Shown: positions 50,393 to 59,569 of the stretch, in pieces
Numbering within the stretch: position 1 is the first letter of the stretch
How the letters are laid out: each line of letters begins with the position of its first letter
Assembly: GCF_029813785.1 (NCBI RefSeq)
Contig: NZ_JARVKY010000007.1
Span: 280,437 to 344,436, forward strand
Length of the DNA: 64,000 nucleotides
Reading direction: 5' to 3'
Source: Streptomyces sp. DH41
GTDB taxonomy: Bacteria; Actinomycetota; Actinomycetes; Streptomycetales; Streptomycetaceae
Position numbers and translations under genes: made by a program
Notes under the pieces: generated by a model
Seen by the model: the letters and a program-made list of their open reading frames with translations, nothing else
Database searches by the model: none
Told to the model about the DNA's origin: nothing

Positions 50393-51727
50393 TCAGACGC
50401 GGGTGAAGCCCTGCTCGATGATGTCGAGGCCCTCGTTCAGCAGGTCGTCGCCGATCACCAGCGGCGGCAGGAAGCGCAGCACGTTGCCGTAGGTGCCACA
50501 GGTCAGGACCAGCAGGCCCTCCTGGTGGCAGGCCTTGGCGAGCGCGGCGGTCGCCTCCGGGTTCGGCTCCTTGGTGTCGCGGTCCTTGACCAGCTCGACG
50601 GCGATCATCGCGCCGCGGCCCCGGACGTCGCCGATGACGTCGAACTTCTCGGCCATGGCGGCCAGGCGGGACTTCATGACCGCCTCGATGTTCTTCGCCC
50701 TGGCGTTGAGGTCCAGCTCCTTCATCGTCTCGATGGCACCGAGCGCGCCCGCGCAGGCCACCGGGTTGCCGCCGTAGGTGCCGCCCAGGCCGCCGGAGTG
50801 CGCGGCGTCCATGATCTCGGCGCGGCCGGTGACGGCGGCCAGCGGAAGACCGCCCGCGATGCCCTTGGCCGTGGTGATCAGGTCCGGGACGATGCCCTCG
50901 TCCTCGCAGGCGAACCACTGGCCGGTGCGGCAGAAACCGGACTGGATCTCGTCGGCGACGAAGACGATGCCGTTGTCCTTCGCGAACTGGCTGATGGCGG
51001 GCAGGAAGCCCTTGGCCGGCTCGATGAAGCCGCCCTCGCCGAGCACCGGCTCGATGATGATCGCGGCCACGTTCTCCGCGCCGACCTGCTTGGCGATCTG
51101 GTCGACGGCCTGGGCGGCGGCCTCCGGGCCGGCGTTCTCCGGGCCGGTCGGCCAGCGGTAGCCATAGGCGACCGGGACGCGGTACACCTCGGGCGCGAAG
51201 GGACCGAAGCCGTGCTTGTACGGCATGTTCTTCGCGGTCAGGGCCATCGTGAGGTTGGTCCGGCCGTGGTAACCGTGGTCGAAGACGACGACGGCCTGCC
51301 GCTTGGTGTACGCACGGGCGATCTTGACGGCGTTCTCGACGGCCTCGGCGCCACTGTTGAACAGGGCGGACTTCTTGGCGTGGTCGCCCGGCGTCAGCTC
51401 GGCCAGCGCCTCGGCGACGGCGACGTAGCCCTCGTACGGCGTCACCATGAAACAGGTGTGGGTGAAGTCGGCGAGCTGCGCGGACGCCTTGCGTACGACG
51501 GCCTCGGCGGAGGCGCCGACGGAGGTCACCGCGATGCCGGAACCGAAGTCGATCAGACGGTTGCCGTCGACGTCCTCGAGGACGCCCCCGGCGGCGCGCG
51601 AGACGAAGACCGGCAGTGTGGAGCCCACACCCTGCGCGACCACCGCCGTGCGGCGGGCCTGCAGCTCCCGCGACTTCGGGCCGGGGATGGCGGTGACGAC
51701 GCGGCGCTCCTGCGGAAGGGCGGTCAT
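50393..51727 (-). CDS. gabT: 4-aminobutyrate aminotransferase
   Basis: GabT converts GABA and 2-oxoglutarate to succinate semialdehyde and glutamate. The 444-residue protein has class III aminotransferase features: FNSGAEAVENAVKIARAYT, FDHGYHGRTNLTM, FVADEIQSGFCRTG and the PLP lysine in ITTAKGIAGGLPLAAV (about Lys288). ATG 51727 is the only start that gives the family N-terminus. It should complete the polyamine route begun upstream: polyamine to aminobutyraldehyde to GABA. The aldehyde dehydrogenase at 56265-57710 could take the next step. The gene is divergent from the ATPase gene, sharing a 221-base gap. Confidence 0.93.
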   Translation of the reverse strand: MTALPQERRVVTAIPGPKSRELQARRTAVVAQGVGSTLPVFVSRAAGGVLEDVDGNRLIDFGSGIAVTSVGASAEAVVRKASAQLADFTHTCFMVTPYEGYVAVAEALAELTPGDHAKKSALFNSGAEAVENAVKIARAYTKRQAVVVFDHGYHGRTNLTMALTAKNMPYKHGFGPFAPEVYRVPVAYGYRWPTGPENAGPEAAAQAVDQIAKQVGAENVAAIIIEPVLGEGGFIEPAKGFLPAISQFAKDNGIVFVADEIQSGFCRTGQWFACEDEGIVPDLITTAKGIAGGLPLAAVTGRAEIMDAAHSGGLGGTYGGNPVACAGALGAIETMKELDLNARAKNIEAVMKSRLAAMAEKFDVIGDVRGRGAMIAVELVKDRDTKEPNPEATAALAKACHQEGLLVLTCGTYGNVLRFLPPLVIGDDLLNEGLDIIEQGFTRV

Positions 51728-51910
51728 GGGGGCTCCTGGGGTCTTGCGGATCTTACGGACGCTTGCCTTCTTTTCTCGCAGGCTAGGACCGGGAGAGGGG
51801 CGTCGGCATGCTCCATGTGGGCGTTGTCCGCGGAGTCGGTTGTCCGCGATGGACAGGAGGTGGACAGGGCGACATAGGGACACGGCGACGCGGGCCCGGC
51901 CGCGTAAGCG

Positions 51911-51948
51911 GTGAACTCCCCCTGGGAGGGCGTTAGATTGACTCGCTG
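51911..51948 (+). promoter_or_regulatory. Putative promoter giving near-leaderless mRNA for the VirD4-like gene
   Basis: GTGAAC (51911-51916), a 17-base spacer, and TAGATT (51934-51939) form a plausible promoter. The ATG is 9 bases after the -10 box, so the transcript would be leaderless or nearly so. No Shine-Dalgarno is visible before 51949. Confidence 0.45.
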
Positions 51949-54180
51949 ATGGTGGATGGAGCGGCTGGTCAGGGGGCAAGGGCGATGGACAGCGACGGGA
52001 ACCGGGACGCGCGGGGTACGCATGCGAATCCTGTACCGCGTCCGGCGGGGCCTCCCGAGGTGCCGCCGGCGCCGTCGGTGCCACCGCGACCGGTCGGCGC
52101 GCCGGGCGCACCGGGCACGCTGGGGGCGGAGGGGGTGCCCGGGGCGCCGGGGATGCCGGGCATGCCGGGTGTGCCGCCACTGCCCGACGGCTCCGCGTTC
52201 CTGTCCTGGCTGCGCACCCCGCGCCCGGAGACGTTGCCCGGCGTGTGGCGGTTCGGACACCGGCCCCGGCCGGAGGAGGAGCCGGAGCGCGTGCCGGGAC
52301 GGCAGCTGCTGAGCGGGGCGCTGATCGCCTTCCTCGTCGGCTGGCTGATCTGGTCGCTGCTGTGGAACGGCTACCTGGGCGGCTGGTGGCTGCTGCCCCT
52401 CTACGCGATGATCCCGGACTCCTGGGCCCAGCCGCACAGCTTCGCCTCGGTCGTGGTCGTCTACGCCTACTACGTCCTCATCGCCGGCGCCATCATGGTC
52501 GGCGTCGGCCGGCTCGGCCGCTGGAGCGAGATCTGGCGGCGCTACGGCCCTGGCGCCTGGCGCCGCGCCGCGCCGGGCGGTGGCCCCCCGCCCGCTCCCG
52601 AGGAAGACCCCGCCGCCTGGCCCGCGCTACGCGCCGCCGGTGCCCATGACGCCGCCGAGCGGCTCGCCGCCGACGCGCGCTCAGGACTCATGCGGGACGT
52701 CGACCACGCCCGTATCACCCGCGCCTGGCAGGGCGTGCGGGGCGGCCGGCACAGCCTCGCCACCTTCACCGGCGCGGTGCTCGCCCACGGCGCCGGCGCC
52801 TGCGCGCACCCCTCCGGCGCCCGCGACCTGCCCGCCCGGCAGGCCCGGCACGACCTGGTCACCGGGCAGGTGCGGATCGGCACGGCCGCCGACGACGCCC
52901 GCAACCCCTACGCCTACCGCGGCAGCGGCCTGGCCCTCGGCCCCGACCTGCTCGGCACCTCACTGCTCGCCGTCGGACCGGCGGGATCGGGCAAGACCGG
53001 TAGCGTCGTACGGCCGCTCACCGAGTCGCTGTGCCTGCACGCGCTCGCCGGGCGGGCCGCGGTCGTCGTGGTCGGCGCCGCGGGCGCTGACCTCGGTCCG
53101 GCCGACGCCTACGACGTGGTCGTACGGATCGGAAACCCGGACTCCGTGTACGACCTCGACCTGTACGGCGGCACGACCGACCCGGACGAGGCCGCGGTCG
53201 TACTCGCCGAGGCCCTGGCCGGAGACCTCGCCGAACCCCACCCGGGCAGCGACACCCGCCGCTCCACCACCGTCCTCGCCCAGCTCCTGGGCCCCTTCCG
53301 CGCGGTGCACGGACGCTTCCCCGGCGTCCCGGAGCTGCGGCAACTGCTCGACGGGACGCCCGGGCCGCTGGCCGAACTGCGTGAGGGGCTGCGGGCGGCC
53401 GGGCAGGACTCGCTGCTGCGCGAACTGGACGCGCGTGAGCGCCAGATGGGTCACCCCGGTGACGTGGGCGGCGTACTGGCCGATCGGGTGGCGCTGCTGG
53501 ACCGGCCCGCCTTCGCCTCCTTCTTCGACACCTCGGGACAGTCCCGGCCGTTCTCGCTCAAGGCCCTCGACCACCCGGTGCGGGTCCGTATCGACCTGCC
53601 CCAGCGCGGCCACGCGGACGCCTCGCGCATGCTGGCCCGGCTGATCCTCGCCCAGTTCACGGCGAGCGTCTCGGTACGGGAGGACCGGTCGCTGTTCGCC
53701 TGCCTGGTGCTGGACGACGCGAGCGGCGTGGTGACGCCGGAGGCCGTACGGGGCGTGCAGCGGCTGCGCTCGGCGGGCGCCGGGGTCGTGCTCACCCTGC
53801 GCACCCTGGACGACGTACCGCGTCCGCTGCGCGGGCCGCTGCTCGGGGCCATCGGCTGCCGGATGGCGCTGTCCGGGCTCACCCCCTGGGACGGGCAGGA
53901 CTTCGCCGAGGTGTGGGGCAAGGAGTGGACCGAGGCCCGGGACGTCACCGACCGGCAGATCATCGCCGAGACACCCGCGGGCAAGGCCGTGCACATGGTG
54001 CGCCGGGTGATCACGGGGAAGGCGCCCACCGCGCGCGCGGTGACCGTGCGGCAGGTCGAGCGGGAGCGGTGGTCGGCGTCCGAGCTGGCGCACGCGGTGC
54101 CCGCCGGACACGCGGTGCTGTCGCTGACGACGGTCAAGGGGGAGCACGCGCCGCCGCTGCTGGTGGATCTGCGCGGGTGA
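51949..54180 (+). CDS. VirD4/TraG-like membrane-bound ATP-binding protein
   Basis: This 743-residue protein has an N-terminal Pro/Gly-rich segment, two membrane helices (about 120-138 and 165-187) and an ATPase domain. Walker A GPAGSGKTG is at about 343-351, a Walker B-like LFACLVLDDASG near 580, and later LTLRTLDDVPRPLRGPLLGA resembles the sensor region of coupling proteins. The layout is that of type IV coupling proteins, which pump DNA or protein through secretion channels, but no relaxase, VirB-type or Tra genes are present. The function in Streptomyces is unknown. An internal ATG (51985) could be the real start. Confidence 0.78.
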   Translation: MVDGAAGQGARAMDSDGNRDARGTHANPVPRPAGPPEVPPAPSVPPRPVGAPGAPGTLGAEGVPGAPGMPGMPGVPPLPDGSAFLSWLRTPRPETLPGVWRFGHRPRPEEEPERVPGRQLLSGALIAFLVGWLIWSLLWNGYLGGWWLLPLYAMIPDSWAQPHSFASVVVVYAYYVLIAGAIMVGVGRLGRWSEIWRRYGPGAWRRAAPGGGPPPAPEEDPAAWPALRAAGAHDAAERLAADARSGLMRDVDHARITRAWQGVRGGRHSLATFTGAVLAHGAGACAHPSGARDLPARQARHDLVTGQVRIGTAADDARNPYAYRGSGLALGPDLLGTSLLAVGPAGSGKTGSVVRPLTESLCLHALAGRAAVVVVGAAGADLGPADAYDVVVRIGNPDSVYDLDLYGGTTDPDEAAVVLAEALAGDLAEPHPGSDTRRSTTVLAQLLGPFRAVHGRFPGVPELRQLLDGTPGPLAELREGLRAAGQDSLLRELDARERQMGHPGDVGGVLADRVALLDRPAFASFFDTSGQSRPFSLKALDHPVRVRIDLPQRGHADASRMLARLILAQFTASVSVREDRSLFACLVLDDASGVVTPEAVRGVQRLRSAGAGVVLTLRTLDDVPRPLRGPLLGAIGCRMALSGLTPWDGQDFAEVWGKEWTEARDVTDRQIIAETPAGKAVHMVRRVITGKAPTARAVTVRQVERERWSASELAHAVPAGHAVLSLTTVKGEHAPPLLVDLRG

Positions 54181-54272
54181 CCTGTCCGGGGCGGGCACCC
54201 GGGGACCGTACAGTGAGGCAGAATCAGCACAGGTCGTTCATACGCGACGGCCAAAAGATCACAGATGGCCCA

Positions 54273-54341
54273 CACCTCGCACCTCCACCTCGCACCAGCG
54301 GCTGACACCTCGCGCCAGTAGCTGACACCTCACGCCGCTGA
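54273..54341 (+). repeat. 20-bp tandem repeat upstream of pucR
   Basis: CACCTCGCACCAGCGGCTGA (54286-54305) is followed by CACCTCGCGCCAGTAGCTGA (54306-54325) and a shortened CACCTCACGCCGCTGA (54326-54341). A partial copy (CACCTCGCACCTC) precedes them from 54273. The array ends 27 bases before the pucR ATG and may influence its expression. Confidence 0.8.
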
Positions 54342-54367
54342 CGCAGATCCGAAGGCTCAAGGTCCCC

Positions 54368-56053
54368 ATGCCTCCCACGCTCGCCTCCCTCGTCCACCAC
54401 TCCGCGCTCAGGCTGACCGTGCGCGCGGGCGAGGACGGCCTCGACGTGCCGGTGCGCTGGGCGCACGTCAGCGAGCTCGCCGACCCCGTGCCCTACATGG
54501 AGGGCGGGGAGCTGCTGCTGATCACCGCGCTCAAGCTGGACGCCGCGGACCCCGAGGCGATGCGGCGGTACGTGAAGCGGCTGGCGGGCGCCGGCGTCGT
54601 GGGGCTCGGGTTCGCCGTCGGGGTGAACTACGACGACATCCCCGACGCGCTGGTCGAGGCGGCACGGCAGGAGGGGCTGCCGCTCCTGGAGGTACCGCGC
54701 CGCACTCCTTTCCTGGCCATCAGCAAGGCCGTGTCCGCCGCCATCGCCGCCGACCAGTACCGCGCGGTCACCGCGGGGTTCGCCGCCCAGCGGGAGCTGA
54801 CCAGGCAGGCGCTGACCGACGGCCCGGAAGGGCTGCTCGGCGCGCTGGCCGCCCAGGTCGACGGCTGGGCGGCGCTGTACGACGCCTCGGGCGCCGTCGT
54901 CGCCACCGCACCCGAGTGGGCGGGCCGCAGGGCCGCACGGCTCACGGCGGACGTGCAGCGGCTGCGCGAGCGCCCCGCACCGGCCTCCTCCGTCGTCGGC
55001 GGAGCGGAGAGCAGCGAGCACCCCGAGAACGCCGACCGGGTCGAACTCCACTCCCTCGGCACCTCCCGCAGGCCCCGCTCCGCACTCGCCGTCGGTACGG
55101 CCGCCGCCCTCGGCACCGCCGAACGGTACGCCGTGCACTCCGCCATCGCCCTGCTGACGCTCACCACGGAACGCTCGAGCTCCCTCCACGAGGCGGAGCA
55201 GCGCATCGACGCGGCCGTACTGCGCATGCTGCTGGCCGGCGAACCCGACCACGCGCGCACGGTCGCCGGAGACCTGTACGGCGGCCTGCTGGACGCGCCC
55301 TTCCGGATGATCGTCGCCGAGTCCGCGTCGGCGTCCGCCGCGCGTGCCCACGCCGGCCCGCACGCCCGCGTGCCCGCCACCCGGACCAGGCCCTCCGCCG
55401 CCGCGCTGGCCGCCGCCGACACCGACGGCGACCCGCTCGACGCGCTCGCCGAGGTCGTGGAGTCGGCCGCCGCCCGCTCCGGCGAGTCGGTCCTGGTCGT
55501 CCCCGAGGGAGAGCGACTGGTGGTGCTGGCCACCGACGGGGGCGCCGCCGTCACCGCCTGCGTCGAGTACGCCACGGCGCTGGAGACCGGCCGCCCGGCA
55601 CCCGAGCCGATGGCGGGCGGCGACGAGGAGGGCCTGGTGGTCGGCCTGTCGGCGCCGTCCGGGCCCATCGCCGCGTCCGCCGCCTACAAACAGGCCGAAC
55701 AGGCGCTGTCGGTGGCCCGCCGCCGGGGGCGCGCCTGCGTGGAGCACGAACACCTGGCGGCCGGATCGGTCCTCCCCCTCCTCGCCGACGACGCGGTGCG
55801 CGCCTTCGCCGACGGCCTGCTGCGGGCGCTGCGCGACCACGACGCCACCGGCCGGGGCGACCTGGTGGCGTCCCTGCGCGCCTGGCTCTCCCGCCACGGC
55901 CAGTGGGACGCGGCGGCGGCCGACCTCGGCGTCCACCGGCACACCCTGCGCTACCGGATGCGCCGGGTCGAGGAGATCCTCGGCCGCTCCCTGGACGACC
56001 CGGACGTACGGATGGAGCTGTGGCTGGCACTGAAGGCCACGTCAACGGACTGA
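54368..56053 (+). CDS. PucR family transcriptional regulator
   Basis: The 561-residue protein has the N-terminal PucR domain (about 1-125; VRWAHVSELADPVPYMEGGELLLITAL in part), a central sensory region, and the C-terminal PucR HTH (about 505-556; RHGQWDAAAADLGVHRHTLRYRMRRVEEILG, shown in shortened form as WDAAAADLGVHRHTLRYRM). PucR proteins often control purine or amino-acid catabolism. Lying between gabT and the aldehyde dehydrogenase, it is a good candidate regulator of GABA use, though not shown. The ATG follows 20-bp repeats. Its stop is 211 bases before the aldehyde dehydrogenase gene. Confidence 0.88.
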   Translation: MPPTLASLVHHSALRLTVRAGEDGLDVPVRWAHVSELADPVPYMEGGELLLITALKLDAADPEAMRRYVKRLAGAGVVGLGFAVGVNYDDIPDALVEAARQEGLPLLEVPRRTPFLAISKAVSAAIAADQYRAVTAGFAAQRELTRQALTDGPEGLLGALAAQVDGWAALYDASGAVVATAPEWAGRRAARLTADVQRLRERPAPASSVVGGAESSEHPENADRVELHSLGTSRRPRSALAVGTAAALGTAERYAVHSAIALLTLTTERSSSLHEAEQRIDAAVLRMLLAGEPDHARTVAGDLYGGLLDAPFRMIVAESASASAARAHAGPHARVPATRTRPSAAALAAADTDGDPLDALAEVVESAAARSGESVLVVPEGERLVVLATDGGAAVTACVEYATALETGRPAPEPMAGGDEEGLVVGLSAPSGPIAASAAYKQAEQALSVARRRGRACVEHEHLAAGSVLPLLADDAVRAFADGLLRALRDHDATGRGDLVASLRAWLSRHGQWDAAAADLGVHRHTLRYRMRRVEEILGRSLDDPDVRMELWLALKATSTD

Positions 56054-56264
56054 CCCCCCCCGTCGACGGAAGGAACGGCCGGGCGCGTGGGCGGCCAACC
56101 CCTCCGGCCGGCCTCCCCACCCGCCCCCACCTGGCCACAACGTCGAACCTCCCACCCCCACCACTACGCCCCGGACAAACGCCCCCCACCGTCCTCCGCC
56201 CTACCGTGGATCCGCAAGCCACGGACACGTACACACCCCCAACGCGGAAGGGCCGGGACTCACG

Positions 56265-57710
56265 ATGACTTCCACCCACGCCTTCTGGCTCGCCGGCCGC
56301 CAGGCCACCGGCGAGGCCACCTTCGACGTCACGTCCCCCTGGGACGGCAGCCGGGTCGGCACGGTGAGCCTGCCGACCGACGCCCAGGTCGAGGAGGCCG
56401 TGGCCGCCGCGTACGCCGTACGGGACGAGTTCGCCGCCACCCCGGCCCACATCCGCGCCGCCGCCCTGGACCACGTCAGCCGGCGCCTGGTGGAGCGCAC
56501 CGAGGAGATCGCCCGGCTGATCTCCGCCGAGAACGGCAAGCCCGTCAAGTGGGCCCGCGGCGAGGTCGGCCGCGCGGTGTCCGTCTTCCGCTTCGCCGCC
56601 GAGGAGGCCCGCCGCTTCAACGGCGGCGAGGCCCAGCGCCTGGACACCGACGCCGGCGGTCAGGGCCGCCTCGCCCTCACCCGCCGCTTCCCGAAGGGCG
56701 TCGTTCTCGGCATCGCGCCGTTCAACTTCCCCCTCAACCTGTGCGCCCACAAGATCGCCCCCGCGATCGCCGCCGGCGCGCCCATCATCCTCAAGCCCGC
56801 GCCCGCCACCCCCCTCTCCGGCCTGATCCTCGGCGAGCTGCTCGCCGAGACCGAGCTGCCCGCCGGCTCGTGGAGCATCCTGCCGGTCCCGAACGACCGC
56901 ATGCCCGCCCTCGTCCAGGACGAGCGCCTGCCGGTCATCTCCTTCACCGGCTCCGAGACGGTCGGCTACGCGATCATGGACTCGGTCCCGCGCAAGCACT
57001 GCACCTTGGAGCTGGGCGGCAACGGCGCGGCCGTCGTCCTCGGCGACTGGGCGAGCGACGACGACCTGGACCGGGCCGCGACACGCATCGCGACCTTCTC
57101 CAACTACCAGGGCGGCCAGTCCTGCATCTCCGTGCAGCGGGTGATCGCCGACGCGTCCGTGTACGACCGTCTCCTGCCCCGTGTCGTCGCCGCCGTCGAG
57201 GCCCAGGTCACCGGCGACCCGAACGACGACGCGACGGATGTCGGGCCGCTGGTCAGCGAGGCCGCCGCCGAGCGCGTCGAGGCCTGGGTGCGGGAGGCCG
57301 TGGAGGCCGGCGCCATCCTCCACACCGGCGGCAAGCGCGACGGCGCCTCGTACGCGCCGACTGTCCTCACCGACCTCCCGGCCGACACCACCCTCGCCCG
57401 CGAGGAGGTCTTCGGCCCCGTCCTCAGCGTCCAGAGGGTGAACGGCGAGGCCGAGGCGTTCGCCGCCGTCAACGACTCCAAGTACGGTCTCCAGGCAGGC
57501 GTGTTCACCCACGACCTCCAGGCCGCCTTCCGCGCCCACCGCGCCCTTGAGGTCGGCGGCGTCGTCATCGGCGACGTCCCCTCCTACCGCGCCGACCAGA
57601 TGCCGTACGGCGGCGCCAAGCAGTCCGGCGTGGGCCGCGAGGGTGTCAGGTTCGCGATGGACGACTACACCTACGAGCGGGTCCTGGTCCTGACGGGCCT
57701 CGCGCTCTGA
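56265..57710 (+). CDS. Aldehyde dehydrogenase family protein
   Basis: This third aldehyde dehydrogenase has 481 residues with the catalytic cysteine in GGQSCISVQR and the base glutamate in LELGGNGAAV. FNFPLNL replaces the WNYP of the two betaine-type enzymes, so it belongs to the branch containing lactaldehyde/non-phosphorylating glyceraldehyde and some succinate-semialdehyde dehydrogenases. Next to gabT and pucR, oxidation of succinate semialdehyde is possible. Its cysteine loop and chain length are normal. The ATG has GGAAGG upstream. A likely terminator follows at 57823-57858. Confidence 0.9.
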   Translation: MTSTHAFWLAGRQATGEATFDVTSPWDGSRVGTVSLPTDAQVEEAVAAAYAVRDEFAATPAHIRAAALDHVSRRLVERTEEIARLISAENGKPVKWARGEVGRAVSVFRFAAEEARRFNGGEAQRLDTDAGGQGRLALTRRFPKGVVLGIAPFNFPLNLCAHKIAPAIAAGAPIILKPAPATPLSGLILGELLAETELPAGSWSILPVPNDRMPALVQDERLPVISFTGSETVGYAIMDSVPRKHCTLELGGNGAAVVLGDWASDDDLDRAATRIATFSNYQGGQSCISVQRVIADASVYDRLLPRVVAAVEAQVTGDPNDDATDVGPLVSEAAAERVEAWVREAVEAGAILHTGGKRDGASYAPTVLTDLPADTTLAREEVFGPVLSVQRVNGEAEAFAAVNDSKYGLQAGVFTHDLQAAFRAHRALEVGGVVIGDVPSYRADQMPYGGAKQSGVGREGVRFAMDDYTYERVLVLTGLAL

Positions 57711-57822
57711 ATCAGCCCTGTGGACCAGCCCGGTGGCGACGGCCTGGTCCCGGTGCGGCGGGGGCACTGTCCGCGATGCGAGGACACCGCGGGCGGAATG
57801 TCCTCAAGGGGCTCATCTGAGC

Positions 57823-57858
57823 GGAGGGTGAACATTCCGGCGGGAAAGTTCACCCTTC
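57823..57858 (+). terminator. Probable bidirectional terminator between aldehyde dehydrogenase and tetR
   Basis: GGAGGGTGAAC (57823-57833) pairs with GTTCACCCTTC (57848-57858) with one wobble and a 14-base loop. Convergent genes lie either side, so it could stop both transcripts. The rest of the gap 57711-57980 holds no gene. Confidence 0.65.
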
Positions 57859-57980
57859 CGGACACCGGGTACCCGCGACGCCACCACGCCCCGCGGGACG
57901 GAAACAGCACGGCATCGTCCGGTCGGGACAGCGCCGATCCGGCGCAGCGGGGCCGTCCGCCGACGGCCCGTACCAACCGC

Positions 57981-58565
57981 CTAGCCACCCACCAGCGCGG
58001 CCACCAGGCGGTCCATGGCCGGCCGCGGGTCGGGGGCGCCCGGCCAGCCGGTCATCAGCAGGTGGTGGGCGGTGCCGACGACGGCGAGGGCCACGGTGTG
58101 CGGGTCGACGGTGGCCGGCAGCCGTCCGCCGCCCCGCTCGGACTCCAAGTAGCCGGCTATCGCCTCCTGGATCGCGGCGAAGCCCGGCCCGCCGTCCCGC
58201 ATGGCCTCGCGGACGCGCGACGCCGCGGCCGGGCGGGTCATGGCCAGACCCGACAGAGCCGGGCCGCCGCGGTCGAGGAGTGAGAGGGCGACGGAGGCGA
58301 GGTTCCCGGCCACCGTGCCCTGCCCGGTGAGTCCCTCCAGGGCCCGCGCCTTCGCCGCCGTCCGGGCGAAACGGTCGAGGCAGAGTTCGGCCACGAACTC
58401 GTCCAGCCCCGCGAAGTGCGTGTGCAGCAGCCCCTTGGCACAGCCCGCCTCGGTGGTGACGGCCCGACTCGTGAGCGCCCCGGGTCCGTCCCTCTCCACG
58501 ATCCGCTCGGCGGCCGCGAACAGTCGCTCGCGCACGTCCGGCGTCGCCACTCCACGCGGTGACAT
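57981..58565 (-). CDS. TetR family transcriptional regulator
   Basis: This 194-residue repressor has its N-terminal HTH at about 12-58 (RERLFAAAERIVERDG, TSRAVTTEAGCAKGLLHTHF). The C-terminal part (about 70-190) is helical and should bind an unknown ligand. ATG 58565 is used; an ATG 12 codons upstream adds only charged residues. It is divergent from the methyltransferase gene. Two palindromes in the shared gap (58637-58658 and 58662-58675) are almost certainly its operators, one lying over the methyltransferase promoter spacer. Confidence 0.9.
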   Translation of the reverse strand: MSPRGVATPDVRERLFAAAERIVERDGPGALTSRAVTTEAGCAKGLLHTHFAGLDEFVAELCLDRFARTAAKARALEGLTGQGTVAGNLASVALSLLDRGGPALSGLAMTRPAAASRVREAMRDGGPGFAAIQEAIAGYLESERGGGRLPATVDPHTVALAVVGTAHHLLMTGWPGAPDPRPAMDRLVAALVGG

Positions 58566-58631
58566 GGGCCTGCCTTCCTTCCGGTGTTCGGCGCCGCGCA
58601 CGGCGCGATCCCCCCCCGGATCGTAAGGGGA

Positions 58632-58675
58632 TTGCCACTATGGGCGCACGCCCATAGTGTTTGGGCGCACGCCCA
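58632..58675 (+). promoter_or_regulatory. Methyltransferase promoter with two palindromic TetR-type operators
   Basis: TTGCCA (58632-58637), a 17-base spacer and TAGTGT (58655-58660) make a good promoter facing the methyltransferase. ACTATGGGCG-CA-CGCCCATAGT (58637-58658) is a perfect 22-bp palindrome across the spacer. TGGGCG-CA-CGCCCA (58662-58675), the same core, covers the expected start site. Centres are 21 bp apart, two helical turns, suited to cooperative TetR dimers. Confidence 0.85.
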
Positions 58676-58702
58676 TTCTCCGTCCCGTAGCAGGAGGCAC
58701 TC

Positions 58703-59569
58703 GTGTCCGAGATCGTCAACACCGAGCAGGCGAAGGCGTGGAACGGCTCCGAAGGCGCCCACTGGGCGCGCGCCCAGGACCGGTGGAACGCCGTGAACGA
58801 AGGTTTCAACGAACCGCTGCTCGACGCCGCCGGGCTCGCGGAGGGACACCGGACCCTCGATCTCGGCTGCGGTTCCGGGCAGACCACGCGCCTCGCCGCC
58901 CTCCGGGCACCACGGGGCAGCGCGCTGGGCCTCGACCTGTCCGGCCCGATGCTGGCCGAGGCGCGGTCCCGGGCGGCGAGGGAGGGCATCGCCAACGCCG
59001 CGTTCCAGCAGGGCGACGCACAGGCGTACCCCTTCGAGCCGGGCGCGTTCGACGCGGCGATCAGCCGGTACGGGGTGATGTTCTTCTCCGACCCCGAGGC
59101 GGCGTTCCAGAACGTCGGACGGGCACTGCGACCCGGCGGACGACTGGCGTTCGTCTGCCCGGCCGAGCCCTCGCTCAACGGCTGGGTGACGGCCATGTCA
59201 GCACTGCGCGACGTCCTGCCGCTCGGTGACTTCGGCGCGCCGGGACTGCCCGGCATGTTCTCCCTGTCGTCGCCGGACCGGATCCGCGCCGTCCTCGCCG
59301 CCGCAGGGTTCTCCACAGTGGCCGTCGACGCGGTCGAGGCATACGGGGTGTGGGGGCACGGAGCCGATGACGCGGCACAGTTCCTGCTGAACACGGGGCC
59401 CGGCCGGCACTTCCTGGGCCAGGTCGACACGGCCGCACAGGACCGCGCCCGTCAGGTGCTCACCGGCCATCTGCGCGGCCACGAGGGGGCCGACGGAACG
59501 GTCCGGCTGCTCAGCACGTCCTGGCTGGTCACGGCGGACCGCCCGGCCGGCCCGACGGCCGCCTCCTAG
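58703..59569 (+). CDS. Class I SAM-dependent methyltransferase
   Basis: The 288-residue protein has motif I LDLGCGSGQ (about 52-60), the acidic LGLDLSGPML (about 77-86), GDAQAYPF, and LRPGGRLAFV, all typical of UbiE/small-molecule methyltransferases. The substrate is unknown. The GTG start has AGGAGG upstream (near 58691). It is controlled by the adjacent TetR repressor judging from the operators, so it may modify or respond to the same small molecule. The stop overlaps the convergent glycosyltransferase stop within the tetramer CTAG. Confidence 0.88.
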   Translation: MSEIVNTEQAKAWNGSEGAHWARAQDRWNAVNEGFNEPLLDAAGLAEGHRTLDLGCGSGQTTRLAALRAPRGSALGLDLSGPMLAEARSRAAREGIANAAFQQGDAQAYPFEPGAFDAAISRYGVMFFSDPEAAFQNVGRALRPGGRLAFVCPAEPSLNGWVTAMSALRDVLPLGDFGAPGLPGMFSLSSPDRIRAVLAAAGFSTVAVDAVEAYGVWGHGADDAAQFLLNTGPGRHFLGQVDTAAQDRARQVLTGHLRGHEGADGTVRLLSTSWLVTADRPAGPTAAS

